This document shows positions 18,795 to 27,362 of a DNA stretch of 38,072 nucleotides, piece after piece (the stretch's first letter is position 1; every line of letters starts with the position of its first letter). The stretch covers positions 1-38,072 of the forward strand of contig JAFAWX010000362.1 of the NCBI GenBank assembly GCA_019241535.1, given 5' to 3'. A program made the position numbers and the translations under genes. The notes under the pieces were generated by a model that saw only the letters and a program-made list of their open reading frames with translations, was not told the DNA's origin and did not search any database. This DNA is from Acidobacteriota bacterium (GTDB lineage: Bacteria; Acidobacteriota; Terriglobia; Terriglobales; Acidobacteriaceae).

Positions 18795-20360
18795 TTGGCT
18801 TACAGCGACCTTCGCGAGTGGATGGCTGCGCTTGAGCGTGCGGGCGAGCTGAAACGGATCAAAATCCCGGTTGACACGGTGCTTGAAATTGCCGAGATTA
18901 CCGACCGGGTCTCGAAGAGCCGAGACCGCCAGGGCAGACTGGGCGGGCCGGCATTGCTGTTTGAAAATCCCAAGGCCAGCAACATCCCCGTTCTCATCAA
19001 TCAGTTCGGTTCGGAACGCCGCATGCGCCTGGCGCTCGAAGTGGACTCGTTAGACGAAGTTGCCGAGCGCATCCGGCAGTTCACCGACATGAAGTCACCG
19101 CAGGGATTCCTCGACAAGGTCAAGATGCTTCCCATGCTGGCCGAAATGGGTAAATTCTTTCCGAAAACGGTGTCTACCGGACCCTGTAAAGAAAATGTTC
19201 ACCACCATGGCTGGGACTTGAACCGTCTGCCGGTTCTGCAGTGCTGGCCTAAGGATGCTGGCAGATTTATTACCCTTCCCTGTGTAATCACCCGCGATCC
19301 CAGAACTGGCAAGCGCAACGTGGGAATGTATCGCATGCAGGTGTTCGACGGCGCTACGGCGGGAATGCACTGGCAACGGCAAAAAGTAGGGGCCGAGCAC
19401 TATCGGGAGTCGCTGCGGCGGAGCGTACAAGCTGGCGGCTCTGAGGCGCAGGTCGACATCATGGCCCGTACCGGGGGAGGATCGCAGAAGCCCGATGGCC
19501 AACTCCCCGCCGGCAAAATGGAGGTCGCTGTCGCTATCGGAACCGATCCCGCGGTCACGTTCTCGGCCATTGTTCCTGCCCCGCCGGATGTCGAAGAATA
19601 CTTGATCGCCGGCTTCCTGCGAGGAAGGCCGGTAGAACTGGTAAAGTGCGAAACCGTCGACCTTGAAGTTCCGGCATCGTCTGAAATCGTGCTCGAAGGC
19701 TATGTCAATCTCGACGAACTACGCAGCGAGGGCCCGTTCGGGGATCATACCGGCTTCTACTCCCTGGCCGATCTCTATCCCGTGTTTCACATTACCTGCG
19801 CCACTCATCGGAACAATCCCGTTTATGCCACCACCATCGTAGGCAAGCCTCCGCAGGAAGATGCTTACATGGGCAAGGCGGTCGAGCGCATCTTTCTGCC
19901 ACTCATGAGACTGACCGTTCCCGAAATCGTCGACATCAATCTGCCGATCGAAGGCGTATTCCACAACCTCATGATCGTTTCGATTCGCAAGTCTTATCCC
20001 GCACAGGCCCGCAAGGTGATGAACGCGATCTGGTCACTCGGACAGGCCATGTTCACGAAATGCATTATCGTGGTGGATGAAGACGTTGATGTGCAGGATA
20101 TTGCCGACGTCACCCTGAAAGTCCTCAACCACATCGATCCAGAGCGAGATATTCAATTTACCCTCGGCCCGGTGGATTCTCTTGACCACGCATCCCGCCT
20201 GCCCAATTTCGGCTCCAAGATGGGAATCGATGCCACCCGGAAGTGGGCAAGCGAGGGCTTCGCCAGGCCCTGGCCGGATGAAATCCTGATGGACCAGCAA
20301 ACCAAGGCCCTGGTCGACGCGCGCTGGCAAATGCTGGCCAAAGAGCTCGGGCTCGGCTGA
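18795..20360 (+). CDS. ubiD: UbiD-family prenylated-FMN decarboxylase
   Basis: A 521-residue UbiD-family (de)carboxylase, which uses prenylated FMN made by UbiX. Motifs include SDLREWMAALERAGELKRI at the start, RMQVFDGATAGMHWQRQKVGAEHYR, GTDPAVTFSAIVPAPPDVEEYLIAGFLRG, the catalytic-site segment RSEGPFGDHTGFYS, and NMFHNLMIVSI-type residues later on. TTG at 18795 is taken as start because AGGGAGA at 18784-18790 is correctly spaced and MAYSDLREW matches family N-termini. The substrate could be a quinone precursor (ubiquinone or menaquinone route) or another aromatic acid. No ubiX or quinone gene is adjacent. Confidence 0.92.
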   Translation: MAYSDLREWMAALERAGELKRIKIPVDTVLEIAEITDRVSKSRDRQGRLGGPALLFENPKASNIPVLINQFGSERRMRLALEVDSLDEVAERIRQFTDMKSPQGFLDKVKMLPMLAEMGKFFPKTVSTGPCKENVHHHGWDLNRLPVLQCWPKDAGRFITLPCVITRDPRTGKRNVGMYRMQVFDGATAGMHWQRQKVGAEHYRESLRRSVQAGGSEAQVDIMARTGGGSQKPDGQLPAGKMEVAVAIGTDPAVTFSAIVPAPPDVEEYLIAGFLRGRPVELVKCETVDLEVPASSEIVLEGYVNLDELRSEGPFGDHTGFYSLADLYPVFHITCATHRNNPVYATTIVGKPPQEDAYMGKAVERIFLPLMRLTVPEIVDINLPIEGVFHNLMIVSIRKSYPAQARKVMNAIWSLGQAMFTKCIIVVDEDVDVQDIADVTLKVLNHIDPERDIQFTLGPVDSLDHASRLPNFGSKMGIDATRKWASEGFARPWPDEILMDQQTKALVDARWQMLAKELGLG

Positions 20361-20553
20361 GGGAAACTCGCGGGAGATGCCGGCTCGCCCAAGGGCGGCG
20401 TCGCTTCCTTCTGCATTGAACGCTGACCGAAACACCGGTTTTGAACTAGGTACCTCTTCCGGAAATGGCGGCTAAACTCCTCGCCAACGGCGGACCTGTA
20501 AGCCGAGAATAGTACAGAGTTCTTTCGCCTCAGATCACGCCCGGATAAGGTCG

Positions 20554-22137
20554 ATGCCATCTCCGTTGGTCACCAACTTACCGTTATCCGACCAGCCAAC
20601 GCTCGGGGAAAAATCGCCTCTGGCGAGGTCCGCGGGGGACGAATTCCTTCGGAATAATGCCGATAAGATCGCCGTCCTGCTTTGTATCTATGCGGCGTTC
20701 CGCATCTGGTTCTTTGCGGCAGCCTTTCCCCTATTCAATAACATTGACGAGCAGTCTCATTTTGCCTGCGTCGAGATGTTTGTCGAAGGACGGTTTCCGG
20801 GAAAAAAGCTGCCGCCATTTGATCCCGTATCGGCCAGGATCGCGAGCATCTATTCATCCGGGGAGTACCTCAACCCTGAGGACCTTCTGGTGCGCACCGG
20901 TCAGAACGTTCCCATTACCAGCCTGCCGCCTGGCCGCCGGGAAACGCGCTTCCATTCGGAGTTTGCCTACTGGTCGCGCCACGTGAACTTTGAAGCGCAA
21001 GCGCCTCCCCTCTACTATCTGCTGGCTGCCGGCTGGTATCGCCTGGCAGCGTCTGCCGGGATCACAGACTGGGGGCTTGCGTACTGGATCAGATTTCTCA
21101 ACATCGTTCTTTACACACTTCTGGTCTGGATCTCGTACCGGTTCGCGCGCGCGGCATTCCCGGCGAATAGCTTTCTTTTCCTGTCTATACCGGCGCTCGT
21201 TGCGGTTTTTCCGCAGGACGTCTTTTTCGGAATCAACCGAGATGTCCTGTCTGCGCCGCTGACGGCCGTCGCCCTATTGTTCTTAATGAAAGCAGCGGAT
21301 GGGAGGGGGAGTCGCCACTGGGCAATATTTCTCGGCGCCTTCGCCGTCGGCCTGACTTTCCTGGTAAATCTTTCGAACTGGGTGGCCCTTGCCGCCCTCG
21401 CTGTCGCCCTCTGGTTTTGGCTGCGCTCATCGAGCGAATCGCGCGCCCGCAAAACCGCGCTTGCGAGCGCGGCCGTGCTGACGGCAATTGCCCTCCCATC
21501 AGCCTGGATCTTCTACAACTACCTGGTACTCGGAGATCCAACCGGCTCTCGCGCAAAAATCGCCTACCTCGGCTGGACACTGAAGCCCGTCTCCGGCCTG
21601 CTCCACCATCCGTTTTTCTCCTTCAGCGGCCTATCGTACTTTCTCCTGTCGCTCACGCGCACTTTTTGGCGAGGCGAATACGTATGGCACGGCCAAGCCA
21701 TGCGCACCTCGCCCGCCGACTGGTTCTATGTGTTGTCTTCCGGCTTATTCGTCCTGATCTTCGTAGTCAGTTTCTTAAGACGGCAAAAAAGCCTCCCGCG
21801 ACAGCAGTTACTGGTAGGCTGGCAGGCACTTGTTCTTATTGCGGGCTCGGTTTTATTTATGGCTGCAATTTCGCTTTTATTCGATTTTGACGGCTGCGTT
21901 TATCCCTCCAGGGAGCGACCATATTTCGTTTCCGGACGAATCATTTCGGGCGCTCTTTTGCCATTCGTGATGATCTATGCGGGAGGGCTCGAGGCTCTGG
22001 CCGCCCGTATTCGCCCGCGCATCCACCCCTTATTTCTCCTGGGCAGCGTGATGCTATTCATAACCGTTTCAGAGATCTGGGTGAGGAGCAGGGTCCTGTC
22101 CAGTCCTTTCAATTTCTTCAACCTTCTGTCGCCTTGA
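20554..22137 (+). CDS. Polytopic GT-C/DUF2142-like glycosyltransferase
   Basis: A 527-residue inner-membrane protein with about ten or more hydrophobic segments. An acidic motif follows the first transmembrane helix (FNNIDEQSHFACVEMF, D65-E66 and H69). It is the position where GT-C enzymes carry their catalytic acid, and the D-E-x-x-H form resembles DUF2142 and GT39-like proteins. It probably transfers a sugar from a polyprenyl phosphate donor on the periplasmic face. It stands alone between ubiD and the ketosynthase gene, 193 bp and 155 bp away. The acceptor is unknown. Confidence 0.72.
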   Translation: MPSPLVTNLPLSDQPTLGEKSPLARSAGDEFLRNNADKIAVLLCIYAAFRIWFFAAAFPLFNNIDEQSHFACVEMFVEGRFPGKKLPPFDPVSARIASIYSSGEYLNPEDLLVRTGQNVPITSLPPGRRETRFHSEFAYWSRHVNFEAQAPPLYYLLAAGWYRLAASAGITDWGLAYWIRFLNIVLYTLLVWISYRFARAAFPANSFLFLSIPALVAVFPQDVFFGINRDVLSAPLTAVALLFLMKAADGRGSRHWAIFLGAFAVGLTFLVNLSNWVALAALAVALWFWLRSSSESRARKTALASAAVLTAIALPSAWIFYNYLVLGDPTGSRAKIAYLGWTLKPVSGLLHHPFFSFSGLSYFLLSLTRTFWRGEYVWHGQAMRTSPADWFYVLSSGLFVLIFVVSFLRRQKSLPRQQLLVGWQALVLIAGSVLFMAAISLLFDFDGCVYPSRERPYFVSGRIISGALLPFVMIYAGGLEALAARIRPRIHPLFLLGSVMLFITVSEIWVRSRVLSSPFNFFNLLSP

Positions 22138-22292
22138 CCGCGGTTCTCTGGGATGGTCATTAGCCGGGCGACTAGATTGTGACGATCTTTTGACCTCTGC
22201 TCGTCATAAAGGGTCGCCCGGGATGGCAGGATTCCTGCTATGTTTCCAATGAGCTCATGAAGGACAGGGGATTTGCTCCCTGCTTCAAGACG

Positions 22293-23546
22293 ATGAAGCG
22301 GCGTTGCGTTATTACCGGAATGGGAGTGGTCAGTCCGAACGCGATTGGGGCTGCCGCTTTCTCCCGTGCCGTTCTTCAAGGTAGCAGCGGCGTGCGACGC
22401 ATTTCCCGCTTTGATTCCTCCGCTATCGAGGTCCAGATCGCCGGTGAGGTGGTCGACTTCGACGAGCTTGCCTGGGTCGAGAAGAAAGAGCGCAAGCATG
22501 TCTCCCGGGTGCTTCCCCTGGCCCTGTGCGCCGCCACGGAAGCACTCGATAGTGCCGGAATTCACACCGCCTCGCTTCCCCTTGAGGAGCGGCGGCGTTT
22601 TGGCGTGATTCTGGGCACGGGGGGAGGATCGCAGGAGTTTACCGAGGAACAGTACCGCCTCTACTTCCAGGGGCAAGTCAGCAAGATGAGCCTGTTCTGC
22701 GTTCCCACCGGGGTCATGGGATCGCTCTCGAGCGAATTGAACGTGCGCTTTGCCCTTAAGGGTCCCAGCCACGTGGTTACCACGGGCTGCACCTCGTCGA
22801 CCGACGCGATTGCCTACGCCCGGCGCCAAATTGAGTCAGGACGGCTGGACTGGGTGCTCACCGGCGGCGCCGATGCCCCGATTTCGCTTGGCACCGTGCG
22901 AGGGTTCATCCTGATGAAGATCCTTACCGAGCGCTGGAACCATGCGCCCCAAAAAGGATCGCGTCCGTTTTCTTCTGACCGGGACGGCTTCGTCCTTGCC
23001 GAGGGGGCCTGGATATTCGTGCTCGAAGAGTACCAGCACGCCTTGGCGCGCGGCGCCCGGATACTTGGGGAAGTCAGCGGATATGGCTCTACCTGCGAGG
23101 CCTATCATCGCGTGCGTCTGATGGAATGCGGCGAGGAACCGGCCCGGGCCATTCGCTTGGCGATGGCGGAGGCGGGAATCGCCGCCGAGGACGTCGCCTA
23201 CGTCAACCTGCACGGAACGTCAACCCAGTTGAACGATCGCATCGAAACCCGCGCTTTAAAGCTGGCGCTCGGCGAAGATCAGGCTAGGCAAGTGCCAATG
23301 TCGGCGTTAAAGTCCCAGATCGGCCACCCTCAGGGGGCCTGCGGCGCGGCTGGCGTGGCGGCCACGCTTGTGGCGATCGAAACAGAGCAGCTCCCGCCTA
23401 CGATCAACCTGGACAATCCGGATGTCGAGTGCGATCTCGACTATGTGCCCGAGCCAGGCAGAAAGAAAACCATCGAGTACGCGGTATGCAACTGCATCGC
23501 GTTTGGCTCGAAGAACTCGGCACTGGTGCTCAGGCGCAGCGCGTAA
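22293..23546 (+). CDS. fabF: Beta-ketoacyl-ACP synthase II-like
   Basis: A FabF-like condensing enzyme of 417 residues if started at MKRRCVITGMG; a further ATG at 22257 would add 12 residues. The Cys-His-His triad is complete: C166 in TTGCTSSTDA, H307 in NLHGTSTQLND and H345 in KSQIGHPQGACGA. Length and order are normal for FabF. No acyl carrier protein or other fab gene is next to it, so it may be a second, specialised copy (for example in secondary lipid or polyene synthesis) instead of the housekeeping enzyme. That is inference only. Confidence 0.88.
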   Translation: MKRRCVITGMGVVSPNAIGAAAFSRAVLQGSSGVRRISRFDSSAIEVQIAGEVVDFDELAWVEKKERKHVSRVLPLALCAATEALDSAGIHTASLPLEERRRFGVILGTGGGSQEFTEEQYRLYFQGQVSKMSLFCVPTGVMGSLSSELNVRFALKGPSHVVTTGCTSSTDAIAYARRQIESGRLDWVLTGGADAPISLGTVRGFILMKILTERWNHAPQKGSRPFSSDRDGFVLAEGAWIFVLEEYQHALARGARILGEVSGYGSTCEAYHRVRLMECGEEPARAIRLAMAEAGIAAEDVAYVNLHGTSTQLNDRIETRALKLALGEDQARQVPMSALKSQIGHPQGACGAAGVAATLVAIETEQLPPTINLDNPDVECDLDYVPEPGRKKTIEYAVCNCIAFGSKNSALVLRRSA

Positions 23547-23712
23547 CCAGATCTGCTAAGGTTCAATCGAACCCGTCGTCATGATGTAAGTAAGTGCCGG
23601 CCTGCGCTCTACCGTTTTTGCCTGCGAGTTGAACGTCCTCGACTTTTTCCTTGGAAGAAATGTCCGGGTAGCCGTTCCCGTCTATGGGCTCGCGATTCAT
23701 AAATCGCCGAAC

Positions 23713-23738
23713 TGACAAAATCTGTCGCATGGCTGACA
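23713..23738 (+). promoter_or_regulatory. TGACA/TGTC repeat cluster upstream of pilin 1
   Basis: TGACA at 23713, TGTC at 23723 and TGACA at 23734 are spaced 10-11 bp apart, about one helical turn. A similar cluster precedes pilin 2. PilR sites in Pseudomonas contain TGTC, as I recall, so these may be activator sites about 120 bp upstream of the promoter element. Confidence 0.4.
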
Positions 23739-23833
23739 AATTTCGGCAACCTGCAATTGTAGTGATCGGCGATTGGGGGATGAACGGCGGGATAAATGGT
23801 TGAAAACGCTAGGACGGCGTGCCGGATTTTGAA

Positions 23834-23850
23834 TGGCCAGGCAAGTGCGA
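23834..23850 (+). promoter_or_regulatory. Sigma-54-like -24/-12 element of pilin 1
   Basis: TGGCCAGGCAAGTGCGA has GG and GC spaced by 10 nt as in the sigma-54 consensus TGGCAC-N5-TTGC, with a G for the first T of TTGC. Pilin 2 has the same TGG-N8-GTGCGA pattern. It lies 90 bp before the pilin ATG. Confidence 0.4.
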
Positions 23851-23923
23851 TGCTTATGGGCGCTGGGTCGCTAAGATCAATTTCAAATTCAGGGCTAAGA
23901 CCAGAAGAGGAAAAAATACAACA

Positions 23924-24418
23924 ATGAGGAAACAGAAGGGCTTTTCGTTAATTGAGTTGCTGATCGTGGTCGCGATCATCCTGATCATCGCCGCGATTGC
24001 TATTCCGAACTTGATGCGGGCACGTATCGCATCGAACGAGTCGGCGGCTGCTAGCCAGCTCCGTACTCTGAACACGGCGCAGGTCAGCTACGTTACCGCG
24101 TATCCGTCAGCCGGCTACGGTACTCTCGCCGCTCTCGGCGGGGCTGTTCCGTGCACGGCGTCTTCTACGACTTCGTGTCTGGTCGACAACTCGCTGGCCA
24201 CCAACTACAACGGTAAAGGCAAGAGCGGGTACATGTTCACCAACACGTTGAGCAACAGCAACGCGCAGTATGACGTGACTGCTTACCCGATCGCGGTTGG
24301 CACCACCGGCAACAACAGCTTCTGCGCCATCGAAGACGCGGTTGTTCGCAAGGATTCGACCGGCGCCAACGATTCCACGCACGACACCTGCGGCGGTCTC
24401 GCAGCGCTCGGCAACTAA
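23924..24418 (+). CDS. pilA: Type IV major pilin (prepilin) 1
   Basis: A 164-residue class IVa prepilin. The short leader MRKQKG is followed by FSLIELLIVVAIILIIAAIAIPNL, so prepilin peptidase should cut after G6 and methylate the Phe; E5 of the mature protein is present. The long N-terminal helix is followed by a head with four cysteines (PCTAS, SCLVD, FCAIED and DTCGG), likely two disulfides. It is about 90 percent identical to the second pilin downstream (16 differences in 164 by my count). A sigma-54-like element, an AGAGG at 23906-23910 and a strong terminator frame it as a single-gene unit, consistent with a highly expressed subunit. Confidence 0.95.
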   Translation: MRKQKGFSLIELLIVVAIILIIAAIAIPNLMRARIASNESAAASQLRTLNTAQVSYVTAYPSAGYGTLAALGGAVPCTASSTTSCLVDNSLATNYNGKGKSGYMFTNTLSNSNAQYDVTAYPIAVGTTGNNSFCAIEDAVVRKDSTGANDSTHDTCGGLAALGN

Positions 24419-24459
24419 CATCAACTTGGCCTGAAGTCTCGGGGGAGGGACAGAGGGCG

Positions 24460-24490
24460 GGGAGCAGTGGTCAACCACTGCTCCCTTTTT
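24460..24490 (+). terminator. Intrinsic terminator after pilin 1
   Basis: A perfect 11-bp stem (24460-24470 with 24475-24485, GGGAGCAGTGG paired with its complement) closes a TCAA loop and is followed by TTTTT at 24486-24490. It lies within a block shared nearly exactly with the region after pilin 2. Confidence 0.92.
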
Positions 24491-24625
24491 GTATTTCTGG
24501 TCTAACCTGCCACGGGCCGGATTCATACCCTGGCATTCGCGCCGCCTGCCGGCACGCCCGGGTATTCAACATGTTGCGGTAATGCGCAGCTGACTTCCTT
24601 TAGAAAAGCCTACCCGTGCTTCACC

Positions 24626-24663
24626 TGACAAATTTTGTCATGAGGTACTGACACCGGGTGACA
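24626..24663 (+). promoter_or_regulatory. TGACA/TGTCA repeats with palindrome upstream of pilin 2
   Basis: TGACA at 24626 and TGTCA at 24636 form a palindrome of 7-bp arms (TGACAAA/TTTGTCA), with more TGACA copies at 24649 and 24659. The arrangement parallels the cluster before pilin 1 and lies about 130 bp before the matching sigma-54-like element. Confidence 0.42.
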
Positions 24664-24757
24664 TCTGGCTCCGGTCGCCCCTCAAGCAGGGTTAGCTCTG
24701 CGCCTACAAACCCTTGAAAATGCTGCAACAATCCGAAGGTCCTGCCCGGCCGCCGAG

Positions 24758-24774
24758 TGGTGTCCAAAGTGCGA
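24758..24774 (+). promoter_or_regulatory. Sigma-54-like -24/-12 element of pilin 2
   Basis: TGGTGTCCAAAGTGCGA keeps the GG-N10-GC spacing and the GTGCGA end seen before pilin 1. It is 68 bp before the ATG. The CAC of the consensus is poorly kept, so confidence is modest. Confidence 0.38.
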
Positions 24775-24825
24775 ATATTCATCTCCAGATCACGCACATC
24801 GACATTTGGGTCGAGGCAAATCGAA

Positions 24826-25320
24826 ATGCGGAAGCAAAAGGGTTTTTCCTTAATTGAGTTGCTGATCGTGGTTGCGATCATCCTGATCATCGCGGCCATC
24901 GCCATCCCCAACCTGTTGCGCGCACGTATCGCTTCGAATGAATCGGCCGCTGCCAGCCAGATTCGTACGCTGAACACAGCTCAGGTCAGTTACGTGACCG
25001 CCTATCCGCGCGCCGGCTACGGTACGCTGGCGGCTCTGGGCGGGGCTGTTCCCTGCACCGCGTCTTCTACGACTGCCTGTCTGGTTGACAATTCCCTGGC
25101 CACCAACTACGCAGGAAACGGTAAGAACGGCTACAACGTCACTGTGACTTTGAGCAACAGCAACACGCAGTACGATGCGACTGCCTATCCAATCGCCGTA
25201 GGCAACACCGGTATCAACAGCTTCTGCGCGATTGAAGATGCCGTGGTTCGCAAGGACTCAGCCGGCGCTAACGATTCCACGCACGATACCTGCGGCGCCC
25301 TTGCGGCACTCGGCAATTGA
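24826..25320 (+). CDS. pilA: Type IV major pilin (prepilin) 2
   Basis: A 164-residue prepilin with the same leader (MRKQKG, cut before FSLIE) and the same length as pilin 1. Sixteen substitutions by my count separate the two, concentrated in the middle of the head domain (for example GNGKNGYNVTV against GKGKSGYMFTN), while the N-terminal helix differs by a single Met/Leu within its first 45 residues. The four cysteines are conserved. GAGG at 24812-24815 serves as ribosome site. The pair most likely arose by tandem duplication and may form one pilus, alternative pili or differ in surface charge. Confidence 0.95.
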   Translation: MRKQKGFSLIELLIVVAIILIIAAIAIPNLLRARIASNESAAASQIRTLNTAQVSYVTAYPRAGYGTLAALGGAVPCTASSTTACLVDNSLATNYAGNGKNGYNVTVTLSNSNTQYDATAYPIAVGNTGINSFCAIEDAVVRKDSAGANDSTHDTCGALAALGN

Positions 25321-25354
25321 GTTGGCCTGAAGTCTCGGGGGAGGACAGAGGGCG

Positions 25355-25387
25355 GGGAGCGGTGGTCAACCACTGCTCCCTTTATTA
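25355..25387 (+). terminator. Intrinsic terminator after pilin 2
   Basis: An 11-bp stem (25355-25365 with 25370-25380) with one G-U pair and a TCAA loop is followed by TTTATTA. It matches the pilin 1 terminator except for the changed base and a weaker T tract, so some read-through into the TMTC/TPR gene is plausible. Confidence 0.88.
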
Positions 25388-25485
25388 CTTTTGGAACAAG
25401 TTCCGGCTTCAGCCGACCGCCCCCCACCCCTGAAATCCTTTATTCTTAAAAGCGATGAGCGCTCGCGCTCCTCTCAATCCCAGGC

Positions 25486-27324
25486 ATGTCTACCGCGGCA
25501 ACCAAATTGGCGAGGAATCCCGAGGCCCCGGAGCGGCTTTTTAGTTCTCCACACAATCGCAAGGTGCTGCTGTCGCTGTCTCTCCTGCTTCTCACCCTTG
25601 TGGTTTACAACCCGGTCACCGGCAACGGATTCGTCGGTTTCGACGATCCCGCATATGTGACCGCCAACCCGCACGTCCGCTCAGTTTTGAGCTGGACAAC
25701 CGTGAAGTGGGCGTTCACAACCACCGAACATGCGAACTGGCATCCTCTAACCTGGCTGTCGCATGCTCTCGATTTCGAGCTTTTCCGCCTCAATCCCGAT
25801 GGACATCACTTCGTTAATGTTCTCCTGCACGCAGCCTGCGCGCTGATTTTTTTCCTCCTGCTCGAGCGAATGACCGGGATGCTTTGGCGTAGCGCGATGG
25901 TGGCCGCGCTTTTCGCCCTGCACCCGATGAACGTGCAGTCGGTGGCCTGGATAGCGGAACGGAAGAATGTTCTATCGACTCTGCTATTTGCCCTGGCTGT
26001 CCTGCAATACCGGTGGTACGTCGAAAGCCCCAAGATAGGACGCTATCTGGCCGTGGCAGCGCTTTTCATTTTGGGGCTGATGGCGAAGCCTATCGTCATA
26101 ACTTTGCCGTTTGTGCTGCTGATACTGGATTACTGGCCACTAGGAAGGGTCGAGCCATCCGGCAAGGGATACGGGCGGCTAGTCATCGAAAAGCTTCCTC
26201 TGTTCGCACTATCGCTGGCAAGCGCGGTAGTCACCGTCGTAGTGCAGAAGGCGGGGGGAGCGATACACACTCAATATCCGTTCTCGGTAAGGCTCGAGAA
26301 CGCCGTACTTTCTTACTGGGCGTATTTGGGCAAGGCGGTGTGGCCGTCGCGCCTTGCCGTCTTTTATCCCTACCCGCACGATCTGGCGCCCGTATGGCTG
26401 GTTGTAGTGTCGGCGGGCCTGCTGGCATTAACCAGCGCCTTGGTCCTGCGGTTGCGGCAGAAGCCCTATTTGGCCGCAGGCTGGTTCTGGTATCTCGGAA
26501 CCCTGGTGCCGGTGATCGGGCTGGTCCAGGCGGGAGATCAGGTCAGGGCAGACCGCTACGGCTACATTCCTCTTATAGGCATTTTTATCAGCGCGGTGTG
26601 GGCGCTTGCGGACTGGGCTCGCGCGCGGCACCTGCCCGCTTGGTTTCTGGCTGTGGCTGCTACCTTCATCATAGTTACCTTCTCAATCGTCGATCGCGCC
26701 CAGATCGGCTACTGGCACGATAATTTTTCCCTTTGGTCGCATGCGCTTGCCGTAACCGACAACAATTCCATGGCTCATGACAGCCTGGGCGCGGAGCTTA
26801 TCAATGAAGGCAGAGTAGGAGAAGCCATTGAGCACTTCAAGGCCGCTGCCGCCATCGATCCCCGCGATCCCTTCAGTGAGCTGGATCTTGGGGTGTGCGA
26901 GAAGCGGCTGGGCAATTTCCCGGCGGCCATAAAACACTATCAAGCCGCACTTGAACTCTCGAAAGAAAGCTCCCTGCGGGCTACGGCATTCAGCAATCTG
27001 GGGTCCATCTACCGCACCCAGAAAGACTACCCCGCGGCCCGCGAGAACTATGCGTCGGCATTGCGCCTCGAGCCGGACAACATATTTGCCCTCATTGGAA
27101 TGGGAGTCTTAGAGGAGAAAACAGGCGACCCGACGCATGCCGCCGAATATTTCTCGCGGGCCGTGGCCCTCGAGCCATCGGATTCCACCTATTTGCTGCT
27201 CGCCCGATCGCTCAGCGCTACGGCGCGGAAGGCAGACGCTCAGTCGGCTTACGAGCGCGCGCGGCAGCTTTCCCCGGACTGGGAAGCCACTGAGAACGTG
27301 GTTAACCAGCTGCTTCAAAAGTAG
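25486..27324 (+). CDS. TMTC-like membrane protein with C-terminal TPR domain (probable glycosyltransferase)
   Basis: A 612-residue inner-membrane protein. After the first transmembrane helix comes GFVGFDDPAYVTANPHV, the D53-D54 pair typical of TMTC/GT-C O-mannosyltransferase-like proteins, then HANWHPLTWLSHALDF and ALHPMNVQSVAWIAERKNVLS. About ten hydrophobic helices run to about residue 405. The last ~190 residues form TPR repeats (EAIEHFKAAAAIDPRDP, AAIKHYQAALELS, AARENYASALRLEPDN). Such enzymes would move a sugar from a lipid-linked donor to periplasmic proteins. Its place between pilin genes makes pilin glycosylation an attractive guess, but no acceptor evidence exists. Confidence 0.8.
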   Translation: MSTAATKLARNPEAPERLFSSPHNRKVLLSLSLLLLTLVVYNPVTGNGFVGFDDPAYVTANPHVRSVLSWTTVKWAFTTTEHANWHPLTWLSHALDFELFRLNPDGHHFVNVLLHAACALIFFLLLERMTGMLWRSAMVAALFALHPMNVQSVAWIAERKNVLSTLLFALAVLQYRWYVESPKIGRYLAVAALFILGLMAKPIVITLPFVLLILDYWPLGRVEPSGKGYGRLVIEKLPLFALSLASAVVTVVVQKAGGAIHTQYPFSVRLENAVLSYWAYLGKAVWPSRLAVFYPYPHDLAPVWLVVVSAGLLALTSALVLRLRQKPYLAAGWFWYLGTLVPVIGLVQAGDQVRADRYGYIPLIGIFISAVWALADWARARHLPAWFLAVAATFIIVTFSIVDRAQIGYWHDNFSLWSHALAVTDNNSMAHDSLGAELINEGRVGEAIEHFKAAAAIDPRDPFSELDLGVCEKRLGNFPAAIKHYQAALELSKESSLRATAFSNLGSIYRTQKDYPAARENYASALRLEPDNIFALIGMGVLEEKTGDPTHAAEYFSRAVALEPSDSTYLLLARSLSATARKADAQSAYERARQLSPDWEATENVVNQLLQK

Positions 27325-27329
27325 GCATT

Positions 27330-27335
27330 TATAAT
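27330..27335 (+). promoter_or_regulatory. TATAAT -10 box before the divergent pilin
   Basis: A perfect TATAAT starts 33 nt before the ATG of the pilin-like gene, just after the stop of the TMTC/TPR gene. No clear -35 is seen. It suggests vegetative expression unlike the sigma-54-type arrangement of the main pilins. Confidence 0.35.
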
Positions 27336-27362
27336 CGCATCTCGCGGCATTCCCCTCTTCCC

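Larger units (their letters stand above)
23547..23923 (+). other. 377-bp regulatory interval before the first pilin
   Basis: No gene is supported. A small perfect hairpin (GGTTC/GAACC near 23561-23574) without a T tract lies after the ketosynthase. TGACA/TGTC repeats and a sigma-54-like element occur further on. An in-frame extension of the pilin ORF back to 23819 is ignored because it would put 35 residues before the prepilin leader. Confidence 0.5.
24491..24825 (+). other. 335-bp interval before the second pilin
   Basis: No gene is supported. It carries the TGACA/TGTCA cluster and the sigma-54-like element listed separately. The pilin reading frame is open back to 24757, but this lies ahead of the leader peptide and is not taken as coding. 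Confidence 0.5.

Noticed and set aside
21975-22829. 284-codon minus-strand ORF
   Set aside because: Spans the end of the GT-C gene and the start of fabF in antisense; no domain recognised.
23561-23574. GGTTC-AATC-GAACC hairpin, first read as a tRNA T-arm
   Set aside because: No acceptor, D or anticodon arm around it, and no T tract to make it a terminator.
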